A DNA stretch of 56,300 nucleotides from Schlesneria sp. (GCA_028291515.1 JAQGHU010000072.1:1-56300); one strand, 5' to 3'. Positions 9,056-19,194 are shown, counted from the first letter of the stretch. Translations and numbers: made by a program. Notes: generated by a model not told the origin, from the sequence alone.

Positions 9056-9538
9056 TCAGGATTGCGGCCATTCGCCGGGGACCGCTTCGAACTGAGCCGT
9101 CAACCGAGTGACCGCTTCTTCGGCATTCATATTGAACAGAGCTTTGCCGCCCGTCCCCCAATTGCCGTTCTGATAGTGAAAAACGGCGACGGCATCACGG
9201 ACCGTGCTGACGGCCGCCACATCTTCCATATCACCGCCCTCGATCGCCTCAAACCGGATGTTAACCCCGGCAAACGCCGTGATCAACTTCGTCTGGCGAT
9301 CCCGCGCAAACGTGACGGCACTCAGCCAATCGCAGTCCAGCCACCGCAGCCCTCGCGGCTTGCCCAGCGTTTTCGCCATGTCAAAAAACTTCGCCTCCAA
9401 CTGTTCGCGCTGCAGCCGAAACTGCTTCACAGCCACTTGAGCATCACGCTTGTTCCAGCGTTTAGCCAAAGGAATCGCCGTAACGCTGACCAGCGCCAAC
9501 AGTACCGTAACGACCCCAATCCCCCACACCCACAACAT
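9056..9538 (-). CDS. Hypothetical membrane-anchored protein
   Basis: 160 residues. A single N-terminal transmembrane helix (residues 5-25, VWGIGVVTVLLALVSVTAI) is followed by a charged linker (KRWNKRDAQVAVKQFRLQREQLEAKFF, probably helical) and a ~100-residue globular domain. That domain carries GLRWLDCDWLSAVTFARD and repeated aliphatic strands ending in NMNAEEAVTRLTAQFEAV. No family recognised. GGAG lies 8 nt before the ATG. It is just upstream of the alcohol dehydrogenase (40 nt), so the two may be cotranscribed. Confidence 0.7.
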   Translation of the reverse strand: MLWVWGIGVVTVLLALVSVTAIPLAKRWNKRDAQVAVKQFRLQREQLEAKFFDMAKTLGKPRGLRWLDCDWLSAVTFARDRQTKLITAFAGVNIRFEAIEGGDMEDVAAVSTVRDAVAVFHYQNGNWGTGGKALFNMNAEEAVTRLTAQFEAVPGEWPQS

Positions 9539-9766
9539 GATCCCATCTCCGACCGTCTCTGACCTGTGTCCAATATGTCCCGCATCCTACCGCCGTTCGA
9601 CAACCAACAAAAGTGGTTCCCACGGAAGCACTCAGCTTGGGGCATCGTCCCCTGAAGAACTTGCTGCAGAGAGCGGAATTGGACCGCGAATGAGACAAAT
9701 CCGCTCGAATCAAGAAAATGGGAAGTACCATGTCTGGTAAATGATCTTATTCTTCCCGTCGTGTCG

Positions 9767-11404
9767 TCATCGCGTTTTGAGTCCCAAGGCGTTGGCCGCT
9801 TCCGACAGTTGGCCGACAAACTTCTGCTCCGCCGGTGTTTCGACAGACAAATCGCCATAGATCATTTTGGGCAATTCGTCTCGAGCCGCGCGCAGCAGGA
9901 ATTGAGCGGATGGGCGAGTGCTTTGTTGTTGCGCCAGAGTTTTGGCAGTCGTGCTGCCGACCTTCACGGCTTTTTTCTTCAACGCGGCGAAGTTTGTCGA
10001 CTTCTTTTCTCGCATGGAGTGAACTTCGTCGAGGATTTCTTTCAGAGCGTAGTATCGGCGGACATCGGCCGCTGCGCCGCCGGACATGTACATCCAGCCG
10101 CCGCCGATCAGGATCAGAGCTCCTGCCACCATTGTGATATTGCGTCCAGACGATGTGATCGTCTCCAGCATCGTCGACCACGAAGGTCGCTCCGATGAAC
10201 CTCGCGATCGCGGTGCCGCTGGGACGGCGATCGGTCGAGAAATCGACGAGCCACCGAACCCGGCAGATGAAACACGACTCTCTACGGGCGTTGTCACAGC
10301 GAACATAGACTCCGCCTGGACGACATTCACTTCGGCGACACTTGCTTGGACGACAGTCGTTGATTTGGCCGACTTGTCCTCGTTCGATGATTCACTTCGA
10401 TTCGACTGGGCCTCTTTTGTTGCCACCGCAACTGTTGGAACCGAGACAGTCCCCGTCGCGATGTTGGGACTGGTCTCCGCTGCAACTTCCAGAGTGGCAA
10501 CGCACGCGCCATCGGAAATCGCAGACCGCGCTGCGGCGACGCGACTGCGGGCCGCATTCAAAGCCTCGCGGACTGTTTTCATCAGGCTGGCAGCCTGAAA
10601 CAATCCAGGCACGATTGCCGCAGGAACGTATTGGCCGAACCTTCCTTGGCAAAGAAAGTCGATTGGCCTCAATTTGCCTGAAATCGCCCATTCCATAATC
10701 TGAGCAAACGAGACCGGGCCTTCGATGACACCATTGATCGAGACACACCAAGCCGGATCGCAGGTTGGGCTTGAAGCCCAACTCACTTGATGGTGAGCAG
10801 CCTGCACCATGGGCGCGCAGGCCTCTTCTGCCTTGATCAACGCCGACTCCGCTTCCTGCAGTTCAGCGAGTGCCGCCGGAGACGAGGGTGGGGGCGTAAT
10901 CAGGCGTGCCGTGTTGAGAGCCGGAGGAACTTCGATTTCTTGGGAGTCGCCCAGATTCGTTGAACGCGGCGCGACCTGAGTCGGCTGCTCTTGATAGGGC
11001 AACACGGCGACCAGACGCCCAATCGAACCGACGCGACGCCATTTTCCGTTGGCCCCCAGTTTCACCAGGTCGTCTGCGGTCACCTGACCTTGTTCCGCAT
11101 AGTCGACCAGTTCGCGGAAACTCAAAGGCCCCAACTCTTGCCCCAGCATCTGGCAGAACCAGTCATCTGATCTCGCTGACTCGGCAGGAGTCACCGAATG
11201 GAGATCGATCGCCACGGCGATGTTCGTTGAGGTTTTCAGTCCCAACTGAGCGACAGAGTCTGCGGTCTCCCAGCGAGCAGCACTTTCGGGGCGCACCTCA
11301 TCTGAGTGCGAGAGGATGCCGATGTCCGCCAGTGTCTGCAGTTCTTCAAAGGAAATTGGGCCAAACTCCTGCCCAAACACCCTGTACAGCCACTGATCCG
11401 CCAC
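9767..11404 (-). CDS. Triple GYF_2-domain membrane protein
   Basis: 545 residues. Three GYF_2 (DUF4339) modules are visible: residues 4-50 (WLYRVFGQEFGPISFEEL), 81-130 (DWFCQMLGQELGPLSFREL) and 218-270 (AWCVSINGVIEGPVSFAQI). Each has the GPxSFxEL signature. They are followed by an Ala/Glu-rich helical segment (about 175-300), a Ser/Thr/Val-rich linker, a transmembrane helix at about 422-443 and a ~100-residue C-terminal domain. GYF_2 modules are thought to bind proline-rich peptides. The start is GTG 11404 with GAGG 6 nt upstream. Confidence 0.83.
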   Translation of the reverse strand: MADQWLYRVFGQEFGPISFEELQTLADIGILSHSDEVRPESAARWETADSVAQLGLKTSTNIAVAIDLHSVTPAESARSDDWFCQMLGQELGPLSFRELVDYAEQGQVTADDLVKLGANGKWRRVGSIGRLVAVLPYQEQPTQVAPRSTNLGDSQEIEVPPALNTARLITPPPSSPAALAELQEAESALIKAEEACAPMVQAAHHQVSWASSPTCDPAWCVSINGVIEGPVSFAQIMEWAISGKLRPIDFLCQGRFGQYVPAAIVPGLFQAASLMKTVREALNAARSRVAAARSAISDGACVATLEVAAETSPNIATGTVSVPTVAVATKEAQSNRSESSNEDKSAKSTTVVQASVAEVNVVQAESMFAVTTPVESRVSSAGFGGSSISRPIAVPAAPRSRGSSERPSWSTMLETITSSGRNITMVAGALILIGGGWMYMSGGAAADVRRYYALKEILDEVHSMREKKSTNFAALKKKAVKVGSTTAKTLAQQQSTRPSAQFLLRAARDELPKMIYGDLSVETPAEQKFVGQLSEAANALGLKTR

Positions 11405-11520
11405 ACCATACCTCGGTGATTCAAATCGGGCCTAAGAGATATTGCTTAGGCCACCGCCCACGCGTCTCGCCCTTGTCATCAGCGACGACGACAAGAAACG
11501 TTGCCCAAACTGCTTGCAGA

Positions 11521-11925
11521 TCACTTGTCAGTCAATTTGAATTCCAGGGTCGCCGGCCCACTGATGGTCTCTTTCAATCCACTCTCTTTGAGCGAACCAT
11601 ACTTCTCTGGAATCAGTGATTTGCGTTTGGCATAGGGATTCGCTGGATCCATCGCCTCTTGCAGTTCGATCGTAATTTGATGAGCCCCCTTGACCGCTCC
11701 GTCGTTGGGAAGAGTGGTCGTCAATTTGAACTGGCCATCCGTATCGGTCGTCGCAGTTGCCTTCGGCCCTTTTTCGGGAATGAATGTAATGAACGCATCC
11801 GCGACGGGGACATCATTGTAGACCACCACACCGCTGACGGGGACAATTCCGCTTGGGCTGCGCAGAGTATCACAACCAACCAGGCCCGCCGTCATTAATC
11901 CCAGCAACACAACTGTTCGAGACAT
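11521..11925 (-). CDS. Lipoprotein with carboxypeptidase-regulatory-like domain
   Basis: 134 residues from ATG 11925, with AAGAAGG about 10 nt upstream. The N-terminus MSRTVVLLGLMTAGLVGC ends in a lipobox (LVGC), so it is a lipoprotein. The mature part VSGVVVYNDVPVADAFITF followed by GQFKLTT matches the Ig-like regulatory domain found in many planctomycete DUF1559 neighbours. It lies directly downstream of a DUF1559 gene (133 nt), the usual pairing in this phylum. Exact function is unknown. Confidence 0.8.
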   Translation of the reverse strand: MSRTVVLLGLMTAGLVGCDTLRSPSGIVPVSGVVVYNDVPVADAFITFIPEKGPKATATTDTDGQFKLTTTLPNDGAVKGAHQITIELQEAMDPANPYAKRKSLIPEKYGSLKESGLKETISGPATLEFKLTDK

Positions 11926-12057
11926 CAAGCAACTACCTTCTTGGAGAATTTCGACGCGGCCGAAGCCGTACCCTTGGCAATAAGGCGTCTCAAATAGAGG
12001 TCTCGGAATCACTCTGCGTGAGTTGTTTCATGCACGCAATGTCTGCAGCGACATGGC

Positions 12058-13035
12058 CTAGAATTCACCGACGACTTGACCATCGCGACGATCACCGAGC
12101 TTTTGCAGCGTCGCGAAATCGATGTTCTGACTAATGAATCGTATCGATCCATCTCCCAACAGAATGTGGCAACCACCGGTATGCATCGACTTGAATGACT
12201 GAGATGCTCCCCATGCGGGGGAGCCAGGCACTCCGCAAGGTCCTCCCGCTCCCGGTTCACCAGTGCACGTGGCAACATTGATGCCGGCGGCCGTATTACA
12301 CCACAGAGCATTCGAATGGAACCAGCCGTTTTGCTGATGTGTGGAACACTTCGGGCGTGTTTCACCCATGAGAATTGTGTTGGTCGAGCCGTCAGTCAAA
12401 TCGCGAAGACCAGCCCCCCAAGCCATATGAGCGAATGGACCAGAAATGAGACCGGGATCCATCGTGTCACCGTGGTTCTGGCTGCCGTTACTGTTGATGA
12501 CATTCCAGCCTGTCGCACATTCATTGTTTTGCGCACCCATCGAGTAAGCATAGTTTGACACAGCGCGGGAATCTGATTGTGGCGAGATGTTCTGTCCCAT
12601 GCCCGACAATGTGCCATTGCCGTTCGTGCCATCGGAGGGACACAACAATGCTGGAACGACCTGCTTGCAGATCAACTGGCCGCTGGGAAGCGCGATCGTA
12701 TCATAATCCGCTGCACTGAAATTGATGGCATTGTACAACGGAGCCTGATCGAAATAGGGAAGCAGTTGCGCCAGCATACTGCCGCGGTTGGTGCCGTACT
12801 GTGCCGAATTGACCACGAAACAGCCTGGCGGAAACTGCTTGGAGGTGTCGTGATAGTTGTGCAACGCCAAGCCGAGCTGCTTCATGTTATTTTTGCATTG
12901 CGTACGACGAGCGGCTTCGCGTGCCTGTTGCACGGCTGGCAGCAGCAATGCGATCAGCACCGCGATAATGGCGATCACGACCAGCAGTTCGATCAACGTA
13001 AATCCGGCACGTCGGCGAAGAGTCTGAGGCATCAT
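12058..13035 (-). CDS. DUF1559 prepilin-like protein
   Basis: 325 residues. It opens with a type IV pilin/pseudopilin methylation and membrane segment ([20 protein letters not shown]), cleaved after Gly11 before FTLIE. The Pro/Gln-rich helix [20 protein letters not shown] is typical of the DUF1559 family. The C-terminus has [18 protein letters not shown], the H-x9-DG motif of the family. These proteins are greatly expanded in planctomycetes and are probably exported by a type II/IV pilus-like system; function is not established. Lipoprotein gene downstream. Confidence 0.93.
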   Translation of the reverse strand: MMPQTLRRRAGFTLIELLVVIAIIAVLIALLLPAVQQAREAARRTQCKNNMKQLGLALHNYHDTSKQFPPGCFVVNSAQYGTNRGSMLAQLLPYFDQAPLYNAINFSAADYDTIALPSGQLICKQVVPALLCPSDGTNGNGTLSGMGQNISPQSDSRAVSNYAYSMGAQNNECATGWNVINSNGSQNHGDTMDPGLISGPFAHMAWGAGLRDLTDGSTNTILMGETRPKCSTHQQNGWFHSNALWCNTAAGINVATCTGEPGAGGPCGVPGSPAWGASQSFKSMHTGGCHILLGDGSIRFISQNIDFATLQKLGDRRDGQVVGEF

Positions 13036-13503
13036 GGGCAGAGAATCCTGGGGAAAAATTCAAGGAGGGAGTGCGAATGCATTGTCCATCATTCGGAAAG
13101 CCACATCAACGTATGCCTACATAACTGCAATGTCAAACGTTCTGAATCCTCGATGCGGCGTTCCGGAGACATTTTGTCTGATCGAGATCAGCGACCCGCT
13201 GGAATTCATCTGTTCTTCATGTAATAGAGATGTTCAGGTCCGTGGCAGGCGACGTTGACAAGCGGTCGATGATTCCCGTCCCCTTTGAGAAATCGCAAGA
13301 CGACGCGCTCCGGTACCCGATTGCATTTCTTCTCTCCAGAAGGACGGAAGGGGAGAGACAATCCATCCCTCCACTCGGAATTCCTCTTCTACACATTTCT
13401 GCAGAATCAATCTCCGATTCTATAGAATCCACTTGTCGATTTCCTGTCTGTTTTGCTAAGGTGACCAGTCTTCCACCCCACGTTCGTTCGACAGCAGGGT
13501 AAC
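13036..13503. other. Divergent promoter region, 468 bp
   Basis: This spans the divergent DUF1559 and GntR genes. The half near GntR holds two perfect palindromes (13397-13406 and 13416-13429, listed separately). I find no coding frame that I would support. Confidence 0.5.
13397..13429. promoter_or_regulatory. Candidate GntR operator: two palindromes
   Basis: TTCTGCAGAA (13397-13406) and GATTCTATAGAATC (13416-13429) are perfect palindromes of 10 and 14 bp, with related half-sites (GATTCT and TTCT). They lie 75-105 bp before the GntR start, and the second overlaps a TATAGAAT-like sequence that could be a -10 element. FCD-type GntR regulators usually bind short palindromes in their own promoter, so autoregulation is plausible but not shown. 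Confidence 0.45.
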
Positions 13504-14283
13504 ATGGCCTCGGCACAGCAACTGAACTGCGATCACGGACAGCGTCGGCACACGATCGTGGAGTCGTTGCTGACGGATGTTTTCCACGGTCGCATCCAGG
13601 CAGGACAACATCTGGTGACCCAGGAGTTGGCCGAGCGATTTGGTGTCAGCCATACCCCCATCCGCGAAGCGTTGATCACGATGGCCGGGATCGGCGTGCT
13701 TGACCTGCAACCCAATCGCGGGGCGATCGTCCGGCGCGTTTCGGGACGAGAAGTTCGCGAAGTCTGCCTGGTCCGCAAAGCACTGGAATGCGAGGCCACC
13801 CGCAGCGCCTGTGGCAAGATCGAGCGAGCGGACCTCGTCTCGTTGTCCCAGGACTTGAAGCGACTCACGGCTCCGACATCACGAACGGGAACAAGATTCA
13901 TTGCGCGGGCTCGCGAAGTTGACACTCGCCTGCATGACCTGATCGCCAGTTCCTGCGGCAACACGTTTCTCGTGAATGAACTGAAACGCCTGAACATTCT
14001 GTTCCGCACGTTTCGCGATGTTTCCTGGCAACACGACAGCGACCGGCAGGACTACCACCGCCTCACAGAAGAAGCTCGCGAGCATCAGGCGATCGTCGAC
14101 GCACTGTTGGCAGAAAAACGGGTCGAAGCAACCAGAGCGATGTCGTACCATATTCGGTCCGGGATTAAGCACTGGAGCAAAGCGCTGCCAACTGCGGCCA
14201 GTAATGGGCAGCAGCAAGCAACGACACGCAGTCCACGTAAGTTGAGTTCGACGACGAGCAGACCAATTCGACAAGAACATTGA
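13504..14283 (+). CDS. GntR-family transcriptional regulator (FCD type)
   Basis: 259 residues. The N-terminal winged helix-turn-helix is clear (HLVTQELAERFGVSHTPIRE, then LDLQPNRGAIVR). The C-terminal helical FCD ligand domain (about 85-225) shows the usual metal-site residues: an Asp and a His in DTRLHDLIASS, a His in REHQAIVDAL and a His in MSYHIRSG. Such regulators sense carboxylic acids or sugars and usually control the adjacent catabolic genes. The last ~30 residues are a polar tail. The next gene starts 38 nt downstream, so the regulator may belong to the same transcript as the PSCyt1/DUF1501 pair. Confidence 0.88.
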   Translation: MASAQQLNCDHGQRRHTIVESLLTDVFHGRIQAGQHLVTQELAERFGVSHTPIREALITMAGIGVLDLQPNRGAIVRRVSGREVREVCLVRKALECEATRSACGKIERADLVSLSQDLKRLTAPTSRTGTRFIARAREVDTRLHDLIASSCGNTFLVNELKRLNILFRTFRDVSWQHDSDRQDYHRLTEEAREHQAIVDALLAEKRVEATRAMSYHIRSGIKHWSKALPTAASNGQQQATTRSPRKLSSTTSRPIRQEH

Positions 14284-14321
14284 TTGACCACATCTTGTGG
14301 CCTCTTTTCGCAGGAATACTC

Positions 14322-17300
14322 ATGACGTATCTTCAATCGTTTCGACCGATCATCGCCGTGATCGCCATGACCTTGGGCGCGGCAACAGTCTCGCTCGCTC
14401 AAGACGAACCGATCGTCTTCAACCGCGACATCCGGCCGATCCTGTCAGAATACTGCTTCGCCTGTCACGGCCCGGACAGCGCCTCGCGCAAGGCGGACCT
14501 GCGTCTGGATCAGGCTGATGTCGCCGCAATGAAGAAGGCGATCATCGCCGGAAAGCCCGACGAGAGCGGCGTGATCGAACGGATCCTGTCGGATGACCCT
14601 GACGCAGTTATGCCTCCACCCGCGACAAAGAAAACCCTGACTGCCAACCAAAAGAATCTGTTGAAACGTTGGATCGCCAGCGGAGCCGAATACCAGCCGC
14701 ACTGGTCGTTCATTGCTCCCGTGCGCCCCCCGGTTCCAAAGCTGAAGAACGCGGCCTGGGTCCGCAATCCCATCGATGCGTTCGTGCTTGCCAAGCTGGA
14801 ATCAATGGGACTGACCCCCGCACCCGAAGCCGATCGCCGCACACTCGCCCGTCGACTCAGCCTCGATCTGACCGGACTGCCTCCCACACCAGAACTCGTC
14901 GACACTTTCGTCGCCGATCAGTCTCCCAATGCTTACGAGTCCTTCGTCGACAAGCTGATGGAATCGCCGCATTGGGGCGAGCATCGCGGACGCTATTGGC
15001 TGGACTCGGCTCGCTTTGCCGACACGCACGGGATTCACTTCGATAATTTCCGCGAAATGTGGACGTATCGAGACAGTGTCATCGCGGCTTTCAATCGCAA
15101 CATCCCTTTCGATCAATTCACGATCAATCAACTGGCCGGCGATCTGCTACCCGATCGCACGATGGACCAGCAGATTGAATCAGGTTTCAATCGCTGCAAC
15201 ATCACGACGAGTGAAGGGGGAGCGATCGCCGAAGAGTATTTGGTTCTCTACGCTCGCGATCGAACTGAAACTGTCGGGCAGGTCTGGCTGGGCATGACAG
15301 TCGGCTGTGCCGTCTGCCACGATCACAAGTTTGACCCCTTCAGCGCGAAAGATTTCTATTCGCTGGCCGCGTTCTTCAACAACACGACACAGAACGCGAT
15401 GGACGGCAATATCAAGGACACCCCGCCGATCATCACGGTCCCTCTGGCAGCAGATAAACCGCGTTTCGATTCGATCGGTGGCGAGATCGCTGCCGCGAAG
15501 CAATCCGTCGAGACTCGCCGACAGGATGCCCGGCCCGTCTTCAACGAGTGGCTCGCCAATGCGACCTCTGAAACGCTCGCCGCGACACTCCCTGTCGAGG
15601 CACTCAGTTTTCATGCGGCCATGAATGAAGGGAGTGGCAAGTCGATGCGAGCCATTGTCAACGGCGAACCGCACGATGTCACTCTCAATGATTCGGCTCA
15701 GTGGATCGACGGCGTCTCGTCCAAGGCGCTGCAACTGCAAGGTTCGGCCTGCGACTTCCCCGAGGTCGGCGACTTTGAAAAGGATCAGGCCTTTAGTTGC
15801 TCGGCCTGGGTCAAGGTTCAGCCCAACGATTCAGCCGGAGCCATTGTCGCTCGCATGGACAAACCTGAAGGCTATCAGGGTTGGGACATGTGGGTGCAAC
15901 AGCGTCGCGTGGGCATGCACATGGTTAGCCGCTGGCCGAACGATGCCTTGAAGGTCGTCAGTCAGGCCCAACTCAAGCCGAACGAATGGACACATGTCGG
16001 GATCACCTACGATGGCTCCAGCAAGGCCGTCGGCGTGAAAATCTATTTCAACGGCATACTGCAACAGACGAACGTCGAGGCAGACAAGCTTAGCAACTCG
16101 ATCCGCACAACTGTCCCGTTCCGAATCGGTGAACGATCTGCCGGCCAACCCGCCAGCGGTGCCGGTGTCCAGGATCTGCGTCTTTACAAGCGAAACTTAA
16201 CGGCCGCAGAAATTGAAGGGCTTGCCAAAGTGACGCGATTCGGCGGTATCCTGGCCAAGGCCGCCGAACAACGGACTGATGCCGAGAAGAATGAAGTCTA
16301 CCCCTGGTGGTTGGGCGCTTACGATGCCGCCTTTCAAGAACGAACAACAAAAGTCGCGGCGCTGGAGGCCGAACAGAATGCGATCAAATCACGCGGAACT
16401 ATCGCCCACGTAATGCAAGAGAAGAGCGAAGAGGCGATGGCCTACATCCTGTTCCGAGGCGAATACGACAAGCGCCGCGATCCCGTGAAGCCGGCCACTC
16501 CAACGGCGGTGCTACCTTTCCCCGAAGCCTATCCCAGGAATCGACTCGGACTCGCCAAGTGGCTCTTAGAGCCGAATCACCCGCTCACGACTCGTGTCAC
16601 CGTCAATCGGTTCTGGCAAGAACTATTTGGAACGGGCTTGGTTCGCACGTCGGGCGATTTCGGGATCGCGGGCGAGCTCCCTTCCGATCAGGAGTTGCTC
16701 GATTGGATGGCAGTCGAATTTCGCGAATCAGGTTGGGACATGAAAAAGTTCTACAAGCTGATCGTGACTTCAGCGACCTACCGGCAATCGGCCGTCGTCA
16801 CGAAAGACAAGCTCGAGAAAGATCCGGCGAATCGGTTCATGTCACGCGGACCTCGGTTCCGCATGGACGCCGAAGTGATCCGCGACTACGCCCTGGCTGC
16901 AAGCGGCCTGCTCGTGCCAAAACTGGGCGGTCCCAGCGTGAAGCCGTATCAACCCGAAGGGGTCTGGGAAGCGGTCGCCATGATCGGCAGCAACACGCGA
17001 GATTATCGCCGCGACGCAGGTGAGAACCTCTATCGCCGCAGCATGTACACTTTCATCAAGCGAGCCGCCCCGCCCGCTTCGATGGAAATCTTCAATGCCC
17101 CCGCTCGCGAACTCTGCACGGTTCGCCGAGAACGAACAGATACACCGCTGCAGGCATTGGTCACGCTGAACGATGTCCAGTTCGTCGAAGCGGCACGCCA
17201 TCTAGCTCAATCAATCTTGAAGGACGCCACTGCGACCGATGATGTCACCCGCTTGAACACGCTCGCCAAGCGATTGTTGGCTCGGCCGTTCCGAACAGAC

Positions 17301-17489
17301 GAAATGCCGATCGTGCAGAATTCACTGAAGGATCTGCGAGAGTTCTACCAGTCACACCCTGAAGACGCGAAGAAACTAGTCGCCGAAGGGGAATCGAAAG
17401 CAGACCCCACTGTCGACCCAGCGCTGCTCGCAGCCTGGACCATGCTGACGAATGAAATCTTGAACCTGGACGAAGTTCTCAACAAATAG
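14322..17489 (+). CDS. PSCyt1-DUF1549-LamG-DUF1553 protein
   Basis: 1055 residues from ATG 14322 (AGGAA 5 nt upstream). Order: signal peptide (to about residue 27, VSLAQ); planctomycete cytochrome C domain with haem motif CFACHG; DUF1549 with a second CxxCH (CAVCHDHKFDPF); a LamG/concanavalin-like insert (from SFHAAMNEGSGK to VQDLRLYKRNLTAAEIEGLA); and DUF1553 at the C-terminus (NRLGLAKWLLEPNHPLTTRVTVNRFWQELFG). These secreted proteins are hallmark planctomycete genes and almost always precede a DUF1501 gene; a role in polymer breakdown or electron transfer is proposed, not proven. Confidence 0.93.
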   Translation: MTYLQSFRPIIAVIAMTLGAATVSLAQDEPIVFNRDIRPILSEYCFACHGPDSASRKADLRLDQADVAAMKKAIIAGKPDESGVIERILSDDPDAVMPPPATKKTLTANQKNLLKRWIASGAEYQPHWSFIAPVRPPVPKLKNAAWVRNPIDAFVLAKLESMGLTPAPEADRRTLARRLSLDLTGLPPTPELVDTFVADQSPNAYESFVDKLMESPHWGEHRGRYWLDSARFADTHGIHFDNFREMWTYRDSVIAAFNRNIPFDQFTINQLAGDLLPDRTMDQQIESGFNRCNITTSEGGAIAEEYLVLYARDRTETVGQVWLGMTVGCAVCHDHKFDPFSAKDFYSLAAFFNNTTQNAMDGNIKDTPPIITVPLAADKPRFDSIGGEIAAAKQSVETRRQDARPVFNEWLANATSETLAATLPVEALSFHAAMNEGSGKSMRAIVNGEPHDVTLNDSAQWIDGVSSKALQLQGSACDFPEVGDFEKDQAFSCSAWVKVQPNDSAGAIVARMDKPEGYQGWDMWVQQRRVGMHMVSRWPNDALKVVSQAQLKPNEWTHVGITYDGSSKAVGVKIYFNGILQQTNVEADKLSNSIRTTVPFRIGERSAGQPASGAGVQDLRLYKRNLTAAEIEGLAKVTRFGGILAKAAEQRTDAEKNEVYPWWLGAYDAAFQERTTKVAALEAEQNAIKSRGTIAHVMQEKSEEAMAYILFRGEYDKRRDPVKPATPTAVLPFPEAYPRNRLGLAKWLLEPNHPLTTRVTVNRFWQELFGTGLVRTSGDFGIAGELPSDQELLDWMAVEFRESGWDMKKFYKLIVTSATYRQSAVVTKDKLEKDPANRFMSRGPRFRMDAEVIRDYALAASGLLVPKLGGPSVKPYQPEGVWEAVAMIGSNTRDYRRDAGENLYRRSMYTFIKRAAPPASMEIFNAPARELCTVRRERTDTPLQALVTLNDVQFVEAARHLAQSILKDATATDDVTRLNTLAKRLLARPFRTDEMPIVQNSLKDLREFYQSHPEDAKKLVAEGESKADPTVDPALLAAWTMLTNEILNLDEVLNK

Positions 17490-17559
17490 CTCGAACTTCA
17501 CGCCCGATCAGTTTCGCAAACACGCACCAGCTATCAGATACGAGTTGGAGATCTGCACC

Positions 17560-19020
17560 ATGAATCCCGTTCAAGAATACCTTCAGAACATGACCCGTCG
17601 GCACTTCTTCCAACAGGGGTCGAACGTGCTGGGAAGTGCTGCGCTGGCATCATTGTTGGGCGGTAGCTCCGTTCGCGGAGCCGAAGCGACCGCGGGAGCT
17701 TCGCACTCGCCAGTGCTTCACCATGCCCCCAAGGCCAAGCATGTGATCTATCTGCACATGGTGGGCGGTCCGCCGCAGATGGATCTGTATGACTACAAGC
17801 CCGTCATGAACGACTGGTACGACAAGGATCTGCCGGAATCGATTCGCAACGGTCAGCGACTGACGACGATGACCTCGGGACAATCCCGCTTCCCGATCGC
17901 CCCGTCGAAGTTCAAGTTCGAGCAGGCCGGTAAATGCGGCATGTGGGTGACCGAGCTGCTGCCGTGGACCAAGAAAATGGTCGACGACATGTGCTTCATC
18001 CGCAGCATGCACACCGAAGCGATCAATCATGAACCTGCGATCACCTTCATGCAGACCGGCAATCAGATCACCGGTCGGCCTTGCCTCGGGGCGTGGACCT
18101 CATACGGACTCGGTTCCCTAAACAAGGATCTGCCGACGTTCGTCGTGATGGTTGCCAAACCCACCAACACCGAGCAGGTCCAGGCGATTTCGGCTCGACT
18201 GTGGCAAGCGGGCTATCTGCCGGGCGAACATGCGGCGACATCCTTCCGCAGTGCCGGCGATCCGATCCTGTACATTAATAATCCCGCCGGAGTCCCCAGC
18301 GAAATCCGTCGCAAGACGCTCGACGGCCTGAAGCAACTCAACGAACTCACCTATAACCAACTCGGCGATCCCGAAACGCGCACGCGCATCGAGCAGTACG
18401 AGCTCGCCTATCGCATGCAGTCCAGCGTTCCCGAACTGGCCGATCTCAACAAAGAGACCGAAGCCACTCTGTCGATGTACGGCGACGAAGTGAAGAAGCC
18501 CGGCACCTTCGCCAACAGCGCGCTGATGGCTCGGCGACTGGTTGAACGTGGCGTTCGGTTCGTGCAGATCTATATCAACAACTGGGATACCCACGCCAAC
18601 GTCGCCGGACGACTACCCAGCCAATGCCGCGACGTCGATCAGCCGTGCCACGCATTGATCCAGGACCTGAAACAACGAGGCCTGTTCGATGAGACCCTGA
18701 TCATCTGGGGTGGTGAATTCGGTCGCACGATTTATTCGCAAGGGGGACTCTCCAAAGAGAACTACGGCCGCGATCACCATCCGCGCTGCTTCACCATGTG
18801 GATGGCCGGCGGCGGAGCCAAGGGGGGCACGATCCACGGCGAGACCGACGACTTCAGCTACAACATCGTCAAGGATCCGGTCCACATCCACGACTTCCAC
18901 GCCACGGTCCTGCACCTGCTCGGATTCGATCACGAACAGTTCACCTACCGATACCAGGGGCTGGATCAGAAGCTGACGGGCGTCGAACCTGCCAAGGTCA
19001 TCAAAGAACTCTTGGCCTGA
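17560..19020 (+). CDS. DUF1501 family protein, Tat-exported
   Basis: 486 residues from ATG 17560, with GGAG 9 nt upstream. A twin-arginine signal (TRRHFFQQGSNVLGSAALASLL) leads into a sulfatase-like alkaline-phosphatase fold typical of DUF1501: IYLHMVGGPPQMDLYDYKP, VRFVQIYINNWDTHAN, IWGGEFGRT, GRDHHPRCFTMWMAGGGAKGG. The Asp/His residues of these motifs are plausible metal ligands. It directly follows the PSCyt1/DUF1553 gene (70 nt), the conserved pair of this phylum, and is probably cotranscribed with it. Confidence 0.93.
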   Translation: MNPVQEYLQNMTRRHFFQQGSNVLGSAALASLLGGSSVRGAEATAGASHSPVLHHAPKAKHVIYLHMVGGPPQMDLYDYKPVMNDWYDKDLPESIRNGQRLTTMTSGQSRFPIAPSKFKFEQAGKCGMWVTELLPWTKKMVDDMCFIRSMHTEAINHEPAITFMQTGNQITGRPCLGAWTSYGLGSLNKDLPTFVVMVAKPTNTEQVQAISARLWQAGYLPGEHAATSFRSAGDPILYINNPAGVPSEIRRKTLDGLKQLNELTYNQLGDPETRTRIEQYELAYRMQSSVPELADLNKETEATLSMYGDEVKKPGTFANSALMARRLVERGVRFVQIYINNWDTHANVAGRLPSQCRDVDQPCHALIQDLKQRGLFDETLIIWGGEFGRTIYSQGGLSKENYGRDHHPRCFTMWMAGGGAKGGTIHGETDDFSYNIVKDPVHIHDFHATVLHLLGFDHEQFTYRYQGLDQKLTGVEPAKVIKELLA

Positions 19021-19194
19021 TGGATGAGATCTTCGTTTAACCGCGTGGGCATCGCCCCGCGGGACGTTGCGACGTTGCCCGCGCGATGAGCCGGATCGCC
19101 TGCGTCGCTCCCAGTTGTGTAACTTACTGTTCAGTTTGTTACACTCTTCCCCAATCACTTCTTTCGCTCCATCCCGACCAGCAGGAAAACTGGA

